Shown in pieces: positions 33,427 through 41,996 of a stretch of DNA of 48,081 bases. Made by a program: the position numbers and the translations under genes. The DNA is taken from assembly GCA_030427825.1 (NCBI GenBank), contig JAUICO010000025.1, positions 1 through 48,081 of the forward strand. Direction: 5' to 3'. The DNA comes from a bacterium (GTDB taxonomy: Bacteria; Myxococcota_A; Bradymonadia; REDH01). Positions within the stretch are counted from its first letter, which is position 1. Every line of letters starts with the position of its first letter. Under the pieces are notes generated by a model. It did no database searches. It had not been told where the DNA came from and saw only the letters and a program-made list of their open reading frames with translations.

Positions 33427-34844
33427 GCCTGCGAGCCTCCCACGGTAATGCCGTCGATCTTTACGGTTGGAATGCCCACGCCGACCGGAACCGACTGCCC
33501 ATCTTTCCCGCAGGTCCAGCGCCCATCCGACAGCGCAAAGTCATTTCCGCACATCGATACCCGGTTGAGGACGTCCGGACCGTTGCCGATAAGATTCACG
33601 TCGCGAACGGGCGCGGTGATCTTTCCGTCTTCGATGAGGTACCCCTCGGTGACCGAAAAGACGAAGTCCCCATTCGAGATGTTGACCTGCCCGCCGGAGA
33701 AGGTGCGTGCGTACACGCCGAACTTGACGCTTTGGATGATCTCGTCCGGATCGTGCTCCCCGCCGAGCATGCAGGTATTTGTCATGCGGGGCAGGGGAAC
33801 AGAGCGATAGTCCTGGCGACGCCCGTTCCCGCCGGCTCCGCCCCGGTAGTGCTCCCGGGAGAGGTGGTCGTGCAGGTAGCCCCGCAGGATTCCATCTTCG
33901 ATCAACACGTTGCGAGTGGGCGCGTGGCCTTCGTCGTCCACGTTGATTGAGCCTCGGCTGTTCGCGATGGTTCCGTCATCGACGACCGTGCAGAGCTCGG
34001 ATGCGACTCGTTCACCGATACGGTCGCTGTAGTTGGAGGTTTTCTTTCGGTTGAAGTCCGCTTCCAGGCCGTGCCCCACCGCTTCGTGGAGCAGAATTCC
34101 CGAATCACCGGGAGCCAGGACGACTGGAAGTTTGCCGGCGGGTGCTTCCCGGGCATCCAGCATGGTGACAGCGGCTCTGGCCGCCTGTGTCGCGATATCG
34201 CCGGGCCGATGGCCCTCAAAGTACTCCATCCCGATGCGACCACCGCCGCCTTCTGTCGCTGTCTGCCGTCTGCCCTCGTGCTCGGCGATGACCTGCACGT
34301 TGAAACGGATCATAGGTTGATGATCCGAGGCGCAGCGTCCATCGCTGGTTACGATCAGGATGTCCTTCACCGACTCTGCGAAGCTGGCGGTCACCCGCCG
34401 CACGCGCTCGTCATATGCGCGCGCCGCTTCGTCGGCTTCGCGCAACAGTCGCAGCTTGGCGGTCGCCGCTACATCTACAGATGGCGTCAGGATTGGATAG
34501 AGGTTCGGTGTCGCCACCGGCGTAGCGCTGATGCCTTCATGGTGGCCGTCTCCGCCCGCGATCGATGCCGCGGTGGTGGCCGCTCGCAACATTCCTTTGC
34601 GGGTGAGGTCTTCGGTGTACGCCAGGCCCGTCGCGTCCCCCTTGAGGACTCGGATTCCCACCCCGAGGTTGATCGAGCGTGCGACGGTCTCAAGGGCCCC
34701 GTCTTGCAGCACGAGCGCCCCGCTGATCCGGTGCTCAAAATAGAGATCGGCGTAGTCGCCGCCCCTGGAGAGTGCGCGGGCGATGACTTCGCCGCATCGG
34801 GGCGCGTCGATACCGAGGGGCGCGAACTTGCTGAATGGGTCCAC
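33423..34844 (-). CDS. tldD: TldD metallopeptidase subunit
   Basis: A 473-residue catalytic partner of PmbA. The zinc motif HEAVGH (253-258) with following GLEADF is intact, and the C-terminal GG-x-CMLGG / DGxIxGxPVRD-type segments (TNTCMLGG, YLIEDGKITAPVRDVNLIGNG) are typical. The start is GTG at 34844, chosen because GGGAGG lies 7 bases upstream and the family begins in this way. It is cytoplasmic. Together with pmbA it forms an overlapping two-gene unit inside a longer minus-strand block; no RiPP precursor or toxin-antitoxin gene is adjacent, so its general peptide-degrading role is the likely one. Confidence 0.93.
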   Translation of the reverse strand: MDPFSKFAPLGIDAPRCGEVIARALSRGGDYADLYFEHRISGALVLQDGALETVARSINLGVGIRVLKGDATGLAYTEDLTRKGMLRAATTAASIAGGDGHHEGISATPVATPNLYPILTPSVDVAATAKLRLLREADEAARAYDERVRRVTASFAESVKDILIVTSDGRCASDHQPMIRFNVQVIAEHEGRRQTATEGGGGRIGMEYFEGHRPGDIATQAARAAVTMLDAREAPAGKLPVVLAPGDSGILLHEAVGHGLEADFNRKKTSNYSDRIGERVASELCTVVDDGTIANSRGSINVDDEGHAPTRNVLIEDGILRGYLHDHLSREHYRGGAGGNGRRQDYRSVPLPRMTNTCMLGGEHDPDEIIQSVKFGVYARTFSGGQVNISNGDFVFSVTEGYLIEDGKITAPVRDVNLIGNGPDVLNRVSMCGNDFALSDGRWTCGKDGQSVPVGVGIPTVKIDGITVGGSQA

Positions 34845-34901
34845 CGTGGTCCTCCCTGTCGTGAGGCGTTGTAACTGCGACTGGTCGTCAGCGGACGCAA
34901 G

Positions 34902-35528
34902 TCAGCGGGCCTTCGCGTAGATTGCGTAGCTTCCGACGATCGTCGCGTCGGCGAGGATATGGCCTTCAAGCGCCTTCATGAGGTCCGCGTCAGAGAAGGC
35001 TCCGTCTACCGGGATAGCGTCCAGATCCGTGGCGTAGACGCTGAAGTGATAGTGGTGCACCCGCTCGTCGTTCCAGGGCGGGCCGGGTCCGTCGTAGCCG
35101 AAGTAATCGCCGCGCATGTCGACGTCGCCGCTGAACCAGTCTGTGTAGTCGTTGATTCCGTGGCGCATCGGCGCCGGCGCGTCGCCGCCGTCCTTGCCGC
35201 CGACGGTGATGCCTGAGCAGTGGGCGCCTTCGTCGATGGACGTGACGTCTGCTGGAATGTCTACGAGCAACCAATGTGCGAAGTCCGTGCGGGGCAGATC
35301 CCACGGCACCGTCCGGCCGTCCCTGTTCACGTCGTCGCCGACGGTGGGAACGTCTACGTCGATACAGCGCACGACGAACGAACGTGTTCCCGCCGGCGCG
35401 TCGGACCAGGCGAGATGCGGGTTGAGGTTCTCGCTCAGCTCTACCCGCCCGTCGGCGCTGGGGCGGCCGAAAGCGAGCCGTGTTGGGATCGTAGCGCCGT
35501 CATCAAAACTATTGCTGCGTAGCTTCAC
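34902..35528 (-). CDS. YbhB/YbcL-family (PEBP, Raf-kinase-inhibitor-like) protein
   Basis: A 208-residue PEBP-fold protein. Family marks are NPHLAWSDAPAGTRSFVV, the D.D.P motif (DVDVPTVGDD), FAHWLLVDIPA, G-Y-x-GP-x-PP (YDGPGPPWNDE), HHYHFSVYATD and the C-terminal ADATIVGSYAIYAKAR. Bacterial members are of uncertain function and may bind anionic ligands. It is longer than the usual 150-185 residues because of an insertion around GDDVNRDGRTVPWDLPRTD and DYTDWFSGDVDMRGDYF. The start is GTG at 35528, supported by GAGGAAGG just upstream; the frame continues much further but with non-family sequence. It is 57 bases upstream of tldD. Confidence 0.88.
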   Translation of the reverse strand: MKLRSNSFDDGATIPTRLAFGRPSADGRVELSENLNPHLAWSDAPAGTRSFVVRCIDVDVPTVGDDVNRDGRTVPWDLPRTDFAHWLLVDIPADVTSIDEGAHCSGITVGGKDGGDAPAPMRHGINDYTDWFSGDVDMRGDYFGYDGPGPPWNDERVHHYHFSVYATDLDAIPVDGAFSDADLMKALEGHILADATIVGSYAIYAKAR

Positions 35529-35653
35529 TGCCTTCCTCTCCTGTCCCGGGTTTCCGAATGCGGGTGTCTGGTGTGATTTGGCGTCTGGCGGGTGCCGGGG
35601 TCCCGCGCCTGGAGTACTGCGATGCGTCCACCTTCGGGTATCGCTCGGGCCCG

Positions 35654-36178
35654 TCAATGCGGGCGCATGCAGCGGGGTTCTTCGAGTGGAACATGGATAA
35701 CCTGTGGCTGGTCGAGGCCACGCGCCAATACTGTCACACTTCGCCGGCGAAACCACTCGATCTCTTCGCACGCCGCGGACGCCGCAGGATCTCGTCGAAG
35801 TGCAGGACAGAAGCCGAAGTGCAGCCGATAGCGCCCCGGGGTTGCGTTCCTGGCGTAGAGCCAGACGTGTCTGGACTCCGGGCCTGTGTTCATGCCGGAG
35901 TGGTGGCTTCGGGCGACAAGCTCTTCGTCCATGGTCCGCAGCTCGACGACCATGGGTCGCTCCCAGCCAACCCCGTAGTCGCACTCGCGCAGGCCCGAGA
36001 CTCCCAGGGCGACATCTCCCGGCACCGCGCTCTCGGCGTCCGCGCCTTCGTCGCCGAGAGCGCCGCGGTTGATACAGGCCCCGACTGCAAACGCCGTGAC
36101 AAGCGCGGCAGCGAAAAGACGCGCGCCGTTGCGACGCGATCTCTTCGCGGCTCCGGCGCCTTCTGCTGTTTGTCTCAT
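35654..36178 (-). CDS. Small lipoprotein of unknown function
   Basis: A 174-residue protein starting at ATG 36178, which overlaps the stop of the amidase gene by 4 bases. A basic n-region (AKRSRRNGAR) and hydrophobic segment end in the lipobox AVGAC. The mature part is about 120 residues with Cys in ECDYGVGW, GFCPAL, ACEEIEW and PRCMRPH, and has alternating hydrophobic strands (MVVELRTM, HVWLYARNATPGRYRLHFGF) suggesting a small beta-sandwich. It is not assigned to a family. The overlap with the amidase gene suggests cotranslation and perhaps a shared envelope role. Confidence 0.7.
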   Translation of the reverse strand: MRQTAEGAGAAKRSRRNGARLFAAALVTAFAVGACINRGALGDEGADAESAVPGDVALGVSGLRECDYGVGWERPMVVELRTMDEELVARSHHSGMNTGPESRHVWLYARNATPGRYRLHFGFCPALRRDPAASAACEEIEWFRRRSVTVLARGLDQPQVIHVPLEEPRCMRPH

Positions 36179-39078
36179 CGCCGCCACCGCAGGATGGCTG
36201 GAATCAACAGCACAAGCAGTCCGGATTCCTGTGGCCTTCGCGACGCCGAGCACCCACATGCGTTGTTCACGTAGACGGCGCGTGGTCCTGTTGTGGCAGG
36301 CTGTGTGTCGGAGTCCGCTCCGTCGCCGGTCTCGGATGCGTCGTCTGTAGGGTCGCGATCGACGTCATGTACGGCGTCGCCGGGGGCATCACCGGGGGCG
36401 TCGCCGGTCGTGTCTGTGGCATCCGCGTCGCCTGTGTCATCGTCGTCGGTATCTGCGAAACCCGCGTCCGAGTTCGGGTCCGGGTTGTTTGTTCCGCCGC
36501 CCACACGGGGCGCGCCAACAAACTCCAACGCGCTCACGAGCAGTCGGCCGCGTTGCATGTCGTCCAGAACCGCCTCGAGTGGGAAAGCAAACAACACGGA
36601 TCCGCCTGCTGCTCGCCGCGTTACGACCGCCGCGCCGCCGCCGCTGTCATAGCGCAGCGCGATCTCTGCGCCGTCTGAAGGACCGAGCACATCAGGAAAG
36701 TCCACGTCGAAGACGCCGTCGACGCCGTCAGAAAAACGGATAGCTCCCAATCCCCCAAAGGGGCCGTCAGCTTCGTTTGCCAGGGTGTAGGTCCCGGCGT
36801 CGTCGGCCACATATTCGGCGCTGAACATATCGGCGAAGAAGTCGCGATCATCCAGGTCTCCCCGCTGTGCCAGGTCCCAGGCGATCTCGGACCCCGACGC
36901 GATCAGGCTGCCGCCGCCGGCAACAAATGTGCTCACGAGACTCTGTTCAAAAGGGCTGAACGTCTCGTCTTCAGTGCTCTCTTCGCCGAGCTGCCACAAC
37001 GCGGTGTGATAGTCGGGCAGCGACACGTAGGACTCCACAACACCTTCGTTCGTGGCGCCGTCAAAGGCATACCAGTCGTCGTCCGCCGGGTCCGCCTGGG
37101 CGAGCGCGCTGCCATGCTCAATGAGGTAGTCAAACGTGTTTCCTTCTTCGCCGATAAATCGGTCCCAGCGGTCAAAGCCATTTACCATCAACACGGTCGC
37201 TGATTGCGTGCCGGCGTGGCGGGCGGCTACCGCCGCAGAGGCGGGCCCTTCACCGCCGCTGTTGATGCCCGCGACCCGGACTGCGACAACCTGCCCGGCG
37301 CTGACTCCCGGCACTTCAAACAGGCGTTCGTCGGTCACGCTTCCGTCGTCGAAGTTTCGCCCGTCGACAGACGCGTACACCCGCCATGATGTTGCGTCTC
37401 CGCTTCCCTCTCGTCCGTCACTGGGTTCCCACTCCGCGACCAGGCTGCCGTCTGTGTTCGTCAATGTCACGGCCAGGGGCGGCTCGGGGACAAACTCGGC
37501 GTTCGGATCAAAGTAGCGAATCACACCGCGCGCGACGGCTCGTCCTGCCACGCGGCGAAATCGGGGGTCCTTGAGCGCGTCAACATCCGGCCCTGTGCTC
37601 GGGTCGCGGTCGTGAAACGCGACTTCAATCAGCGTGCCCGGCGCCTGCGCGAGCTCGCGGAGCTCGCCGAAGTTTGCCGTCTTCTGACCGCGGTCGGTCC
37701 AGTCGCCATTCCAGTAGGAGCGGATCTCGGAGACCATCGTTTCGTGGACCGCGTCCTGTAGCTCTGCGGAGCCCGCGGTGGGGGTTCCGTTGTAGATGAA
37801 GCTGCTGGTGCCGGTCCCGCCGCCGGCGTTTGTGTGGATGGAGATGTACGCGTCCGGGTCCAGCAGGTTTGCCCACAGGGGCCGCGCGGTAACGTCGCTG
37901 CCATTCTCGGAAGCCGAATTCGTATAGACGCTGACGGGCGCTCCCGAAAACTCAGCGTAGTTTCGGGCGCACTCGGTCCATCCGGGTCCCGGCGCTGTTG
38001 TCCCATCGCGCACGACGCCCCCTGTTGAGGTCCCAAATTGAACGGCGTCGGCGATCATCGCGCCTTCGCCCACAGCTTGAAGCGAGACCTCGGCGGAACC
38101 CGAAAAGGGGAAGTCGCCGATCGTGAACCAGTGCGGGCCACCACGCCGCTGTGAATAGACCGCTCTCGATTCGCCGCCGTCGTGGCGCACGGTAGCCTCT
38201 ACCTCTGCCGGTCGGTTGGCGCCGGGCACGAACCAGGCGCGTACAGGAACGCGGCCCTCGATGCCGGCGCCGGTCCAGGTCGCGGTACCGCCGCTGTCGC
38301 TGTATCGGTAGTTGTCGTCCCACCCACCGATGCCGGCGCCTTCGACGAAGGCCCCCAACTCTTCGTAGTCCGCCCCTGCATCAACGCGCACAGCCGGTGC
38401 GCTGCTGGTTGACTGCTCGCGCAGCCAGAGCACCTCGGCGCCGGCTCCCCTGAGGTAGGGGTCGATGTGGTGGCGGCAGATAATGTGCGTCGTAAAGTCC
38501 TCGATCAGGCCGAAGCTCTCTCCCCGCTGGGTCGTCCAGTAGCTGCCGGTCCAGTAGTATCCGTGACCGGGACTGAGGGCGATGCGACGTCCGGACAGGG
38601 CGCCGGGGGGACGCTCCACGAAGGAGCGGAGCTGTTGCTGCGGTGGCAGCAACGACACAGCTCGCTCGGGCTCGCCCAGCAGGCGGACGGAGCGCAGCTC
38701 AACGTCGTCGGGCGCGGCGGCAAAGAGTGACTCCAACAGGAACTCCCGATCGAGCTCGTTCATCGCGGAGAATACGGCTTCGGCGCCCCTGACAATGAGG
38801 GTGTCGCCGTCGAGTTGGAGCAGCAGTTCGGGGCCGAGCTCGGCGACTTCGGGGAGCGCGTTGAGGATCGTCCGCGCCCGCGACACCATCCCCTCGTCCG
38901 GCGCAGCGAAGCGGATGGGGTGCATGTGATGACCCTGCGGCACGTAGAGGCGTGTCGCGGTGTTGTGAAGCGCCGCCTGTCTGCCCGCGGGCGCTTCTTC
39001 GGCGGCGCGCGACGGCTGAGTCATCGTGAGCGCGGCAGTGGCGAGCAACAGCCCGGCCGCCTTTGAAAATCTGAGCAT
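36175..39078 (-). CDS. Exported N-acetylmuramoyl-L-alanine amidase-like protein with MYXO-CTERM-like tail
   Basis: A 967-residue exported protein. The signal peptide ends SRA-A near residue 25. An N-terminal domain (about 45-155) is unassigned. The amidase_3 fold starts with SPGHG (169-173), is interrupted by an inserted beta-rich domain of about 100 residues with GWDDNYRYSDSGGTATWTG (golvesin/xanthan-lyase-accessory-like), and resumes with SIHTN (413-417) and the catalytic Glu in LIEVAFHDR (about 485). A fibronectin-III-like domain and a GATase-like domain (VLMVNGFDRWDRFI) follow. An Asp/Thr-rich linker leads to a C-terminus with CGC, a hydrophobic helix and a final Arg-Arg, the form of a MYXO-CTERM sorting tail. 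The start is uncertain: ATG 39078 or 39096, neither with a good ribosome site. Confidence 0.85.
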   Translation of the reverse strand: MLRFSKAAGLLLATAALTMTQPSRAAEEAPAGRQAALHNTATRLYVPQGHHMHPIRFAAPDEGMVSRARTILNALPEVAELGPELLLQLDGDTLIVRGAEAVFSAMNELDREFLLESLFAAAPDDVELRSVRLLGEPERAVSLLPPQQQLRSFVERPPGALSGRRIALSPGHGYYWTGSYWTTQRGESFGLIEDFTTHIICRHHIDPYLRGAGAEVLWLREQSTSSAPAVRVDAGADYEELGAFVEGAGIGGWDDNYRYSDSGGTATWTGAGIEGRVPVRAWFVPGANRPAEVEATVRHDGGESRAVYSQRRGGPHWFTIGDFPFSGSAEVSLQAVGEGAMIADAVQFGTSTGGVVRDGTTAPGPGWTECARNYAEFSGAPVSVYTNSASENGSDVTARPLWANLLDPDAYISIHTNAGGGTGTSSFIYNGTPTAGSAELQDAVHETMVSEIRSYWNGDWTDRGQKTANFGELRELAQAPGTLIEVAFHDRDPSTGPDVDALKDPRFRRVAGRAVARGVIRYFDPNAEFVPEPPLAVTLTNTDGSLVAEWEPSDGREGSGDATSWRVYASVDGRNFDDGSVTDERLFEVPGVSAGQVVAVRVAGINSGGEGPASAAVAARHAGTQSATVLMVNGFDRWDRFIGEEGNTFDYLIEHGSALAQADPADDDWYAFDGATNEGVVESYVSLPDYHTALWQLGEESTEDETFSPFEQSLVSTFVAGGGSLIASGSEIAWDLAQRGDLDDRDFFADMFSAEYVADDAGTYTLANEADGPFGGLGAIRFSDGVDGVFDVDFPDVLGPSDGAEIALRYDSGGGAAVVTRRAAGGSVLFAFPLEAVLDDMQRGRLLVSALEFVGAPRVGGGTNNPDPNSDAGFADTDDDDTGDADATDTTGDAPGDAPGDAVHDVDRDPTDDASETGDGADSDTQPATTGPRAVYVNNACGCSASRRPQESGLLVLLIPAILRWRR

Positions 39079-39162
39079 GTGCGCGTTGTAAGTCATCGCG
39101 GGCGGTGTTTGAAGGTCCGCGCGTGCCGCCGGCCGCCTGTACTCTGTCAACGAGGGCTCATC

Positions 39163-39957
39163 GTGTCTCTGCTGCAATTCGCCCACAACTCCCAGCCCAT
39201 CTACGCTCGCGAGCGTGGGGCTGGACCGGCGCTGATCCTGGTGAATGGCATGAGCCAGTCGACGGCGAACTGGACCTCACAGATCGCGCGGCTCAGCACC
39301 GAGTTCCGCGTGCTTGCCTGGGACTGTCGCGGGCAGGGGCGCAGCCCCGCCGGCGAGAGCGCGACGCTTGACGATCACTGCGCCGATCTCGTCGGAGTGC
39401 TCGACCACTACGAGGTCGAAGCGGCGCATGTCGTCGGCTTCAGCCACGGTGCCCGGGTCGCGCTTCGCTGTGCGGCTACCCGGCCTGAGCGCGTTCGCAG
39501 CCTCGTCCTGACCTCGATCGGGGCCGGCGGGGACGCGCGCCGCGCGGCGATCGTGCGGGCCTGGGCCGAGATTCTGCGCCTCGGTGGGGTAGAGGCGCTC
39601 GCGTGGTGTTCGCTGACCCACATCCTCGGGCCGCGCTTTCTCTCCGAAAACGCCGATCACCTGGCCCTGATCGTCGACGCGGTGGTTCAGAGGAACAGCC
39701 CGGAGGGCATCGGCGCGATGATGGCCGCGATGCGCTCCTATCCGCCGTCCATCGACGACGCGCTCAAGGTGCGCGCCCCGGGTCTTCTCATCAGCGCCGG
39801 GCATGACCCCCTGGTTTCAGCAGCGTCTTCTGCAGCGCTGAAGGCGGCGATCGCCCACTGTGAGTCGCTGCACATCGCCGAGAGTGGGCACACAGTTCCC
39901 GTGGAGTGTGCGACAGAGTGGCGTGACGGTGTTTCTGCCTTTCTGCGGCGCCACTGA
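39163..39957 (+). CDS. Alpha/beta-hydrolase fold protein
   Basis: A 264-residue hydrolase. LVNGMSQSTANW near 27-37 supplies the oxyanion-hole loop, the nucleophile elbow is GFSHGA with Ser94, Asp215 is in SAGHDPLV and His243 in SGHTVPVE, giving a complete triad in a fold of typical length (haloperoxidase/epoxide-hydrolase/esterase group). The substrate cannot be told. The start is GTG, chosen because GAGGG lies about 6 bases upstream; the frame is open to 39079 but with non-family sequence. It is divergent from the amidase gene with 84 bases between starts, and the infC leader follows. Confidence 0.85.
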   Translation: MSLLQFAHNSQPIYARERGAGPALILVNGMSQSTANWTSQIARLSTEFRVLAWDCRGQGRSPAGESATLDDHCADLVGVLDHYEVEAAHVVGFSHGARVALRCAATRPERVRSLVLTSIGAGGDARRAAIVRAWAEILRLGGVEALAWCSLTHILGPRFLSENADHLALIVDAVVQRNSPEGIGAMMAAMRSYPPSIDDALKVRAPGLLISAGHDPLVSAASSAALKAAIAHCESLHIAESGHTVPVECATEWRDGVSAFLRRH

Positions 39958-39959
39958 CG

Positions 39960-39996
39960 GCAGGCGACAACGCTGCCTGCATTGTCGCCGGCAGCG
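39960..39996 (+). promoter_or_regulatory. Mutually exclusive hairpins between the hydrolase gene and infC
   Basis: Three perfect stems share the same bases and cannot form together. GCAGGC (39960-39965) pairs with GCCTGC (39975-39980). GGCGACAA (39963-39970) pairs with TTGTCGCC (39982-39989). CGCTGCC (39971-39977) pairs with GGCAGCG (39990-39996). They start 3 bases after the hydrolase stop and about 150 bases before infC. The last stem is followed by a pyrimidine-rich stretch but no clean T-run. They could be an attenuator for infC or the terminator of the preceding gene. Confidence 0.45.
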
Positions 39997-40149
39997 CGTT
40001 CTTCTTGTTCTCGCCGCGTTCTTCAAGTTGCAGAGGTGCAGGGGATCGCATATAGAGCGCGCACGAATCGCGTTGAGCATCAGGTAGCGGCGTCCACCGG
40101 GCGCGTTTACCCCTGCCGCGCAATCACGCCAATCTCAGCCGGAGTTGAA

Positions 40150-40686
40150 TTGAGAAGGCCAAGACCTGCGGCGATGCCGCCCCAGAACAAGCACCGTGTT
40201 AACCGACAGATCCGCATCTCGCAGATCCGAGTCATTGGCGCCGAGGGCGAGCAGCTCGGCATCATGACGCCGGATGAGGCGCGAGACATCGCAGCCGAAT
40301 CGGGCCTCGACCTTGTTGAGGTTGCGTCCAATGCGCGGCCACCGGTCTGCCGAATCATGGATTACGGCAAGTTCAAGTACGAAGAATCGAAGAAGACGAA
40401 GGCGCGCACCGCCCGCGTCGAAATGAAGACCATCACGCTTCGTCCCAAGACGGACACCCACGATCTTGAGACAAAGCTGAAGCAGGCCCGAAAGTTCATC
40501 GAACACGGTGATCGCGTGAAGTTCGTCATGCGAATGCGTGGTCGCGAACAGGCCCACATCGACATGTGGGTCAGCAAGATGCGCGACATCATCAAGGGTG
40601 TCTCCGACATCAGCACCGTCGTCGCGACGCCGCGCCAGGAAGGCCGTACGATCACGGCCATGGTCGAACCGATCGCAGAGCGCTAA
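40150..40686 (+). CDS. infC: Translation initiation factor IF-3
   Basis: A 178-residue IF-3. The N-domain motif HRVNRQIRISQIRVIGA, the linker with PPVCRIMDYGKFKYEESKK, and the C-domain (EMKTITLRPKTDTHDLETKL, KFVMRMRGREQAH) are all typical, and the length fits. It binds the 30S subunit and checks initiation codon and initiator tRNA. The start is TTG at 40150 because GGAG lies 6 bases upstream; the ATG at 40174 has no ribosome site at proper distance. A non-ATG start is common for infC, and IF-3 acting on its own initiation codon is known in E. coli (AUU there). It is not followed by rpmI-rplT nor preceded by thrS, which is unusual. A small hairpin CCGCA-GGA-TGCGG at 40711-40723 follows. Confidence 0.92.
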   Translation: MRRPRPAAMPPQNKHRVNRQIRISQIRVIGAEGEQLGIMTPDEARDIAAESGLDLVEVASNARPPVCRIMDYGKFKYEESKKTKARTARVEMKTITLRPKTDTHDLETKLKQARKFIEHGDRVKFVMRMRGREQAHIDMWVSKMRDIIKGVSDISTVVATPRQEGRTITAMVEPIAER

Positions 40687-40755
40687 TATCGTCCGCCCCG
40701 TGTGTGCGCCCCGCAGGATGCGGTAACGCAGCACTGAGTCACCGGACGAGAGCGC

Positions 40756-41871
40756 GTGTCGAGCCAACTGCCCAAGCTCTACCTCAAGACGCTTGAAACT
40801 CTGCGCGAGCGACCTCGCGAGCATGGTTGCGTGTGGCTCGGCGAAGCCGGCTTCTACGTGGACCCGGAGGCATCACTCCGGGATCCCGCCGCGATCCGCA
40901 GCGCGCTCCTGAATCGCCACTGGCCGCAGATGCACTTTGATCTGGTGCCATTCGCGCGTGACAGCGTCGACAACCAGTACTGTTTCGTGCGCAACCGGAA
41001 TGCCGCCGAGCCCGAGCGCTGGCCGGTCGCTCTGTGGATGTACGAGACCGGCATCGCGCTGCCGATTGCGGGGTCCTTCGTCGCTTTTCTCGACTGGATC
41101 GGGATTTCGGCGTGGGAGCATACGGTTGAGGCCGTGGATCACTTCGTTACGATGGAGCACTACCAGGCGATTCTCGAGCCGACTCTCATCGCGCTGAATC
41201 GGCCTGTCCTGCGGTACCGCGAGTCCGTCCCGACCAGCATGGTGACGCAGCTGGCGCGCCATCTTCGCATGGCTCGCATCGATCCGCAGGCCGTCGCCAG
41301 TCGCCTGGTGCTGGCGCTGGCGAACCTACGCCGCGGCAACGTGGAGCGTGCGCGGGCCGACGCCGGTGAGGCGGTCAGATCCGCGCCGTGGTGCGCGCTG
41401 GCACACTTCGTCTACGCGCAGACAGTCGCGACACGGCTGCTGCACGACGAGCACATGGCGTCGATGTGCCAGGTCCTGCGGACATCGCTTGCGTTCAACG
41501 GCGACCCTGAGATGCCGCACTTTTCGCGCCTGCCACAGGTCGATGCCGGCGAAGTAGTGGCGGCAATGGGCGCCATCTCGGCGCGCATCGACGAATCCGA
41601 TCCTCTCTGGGACATAGTTCACATGTCAGCCGCCGAGAATCCCGCACCCTGGCTGCGAGCCGCGCTGAGCCACGCCGACGAGAACCGACTTTTTGATGCG
41701 CTTGCATTCGCGCAGAACGGCCTCCACGTCGCGATGATAACCGGAGTACGTGATGCCGTGCACGATCCGCTGCTCCTGTTGCAGGAGCTGTACGAGGGGC
41801 TGGGGTGGGCAGAATATGTCGATCTCGTGCAGCGCGCTCGCGATCACTTTGACCCGCTGCCGCAGGAATAG
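40756..41871 (+). CDS. SMI1/KNR4 (SUKH)-like protein with helical C-terminus
   Basis: A 371-residue cytoplasmic protein. The region around 45-115 (LVPFARDSVDNQYCFVRNRNA ... WPVALWMYETGIALPIAGSFVAFLDWI, in two parts) has the strand/turn pattern and 'S..eFL..(W/I)' end of SUKH/SMI1-KNR4 domains, which are often immunity proteins or regulators in bacteria; the match is by eye. The C-terminal half (about 165-371) is alpha-helical and TPR-like (RGNVERARADAGEAVRSAPWCALAHF). The start is GTG at 40756 with GAGAG upstream. No toxin gene is near, so an immunity role has no support from context. It is 69 bases downstream of infC. Confidence 0.75.
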   Translation: MSSQLPKLYLKTLETLRERPREHGCVWLGEAGFYVDPEASLRDPAAIRSALLNRHWPQMHFDLVPFARDSVDNQYCFVRNRNAAEPERWPVALWMYETGIALPIAGSFVAFLDWIGISAWEHTVEAVDHFVTMEHYQAILEPTLIALNRPVLRYRESVPTSMVTQLARHLRMARIDPQAVASRLVLALANLRRGNVERARADAGEAVRSAPWCALAHFVYAQTVATRLLHDEHMASMCQVLRTSLAFNGDPEMPHFSRLPQVDAGEVVAAMGAISARIDESDPLWDIVHMSAAENPAPWLRAALSHADENRLFDALAFAQNGLHVAMITGVRDAVHDPLLLLQELYEGLGWAEYVDLVQRARDHFDPLPQE

Positions 41872-41903
41872 GTGAATACAATGGCATGTGGCATCGTCTC
41901 GTA

Positions 41904-41924
41904 GCTGCGGTCAGAAACCGCAGC
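41904..41924 (+). terminator. Hairpin after the SUKH-like gene
   Basis: GCTGCGGT (41904-41911) pairs perfectly with ACCGCAGC (41917-41924) around a CAGAA loop, 32 bases after the stop of the SUKH-like gene and 72 bases before the next gene start. An 8-bp GC-rich stem fits a terminator, although no T-run follows. Confidence 0.5.
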
Positions 41925-41996
41925 GCACGGGACCCTACGGCAACCTGTGATATTGTGGCGTAGGTACGGCGCACCCTCGAACCCGCGGAGAACTTC

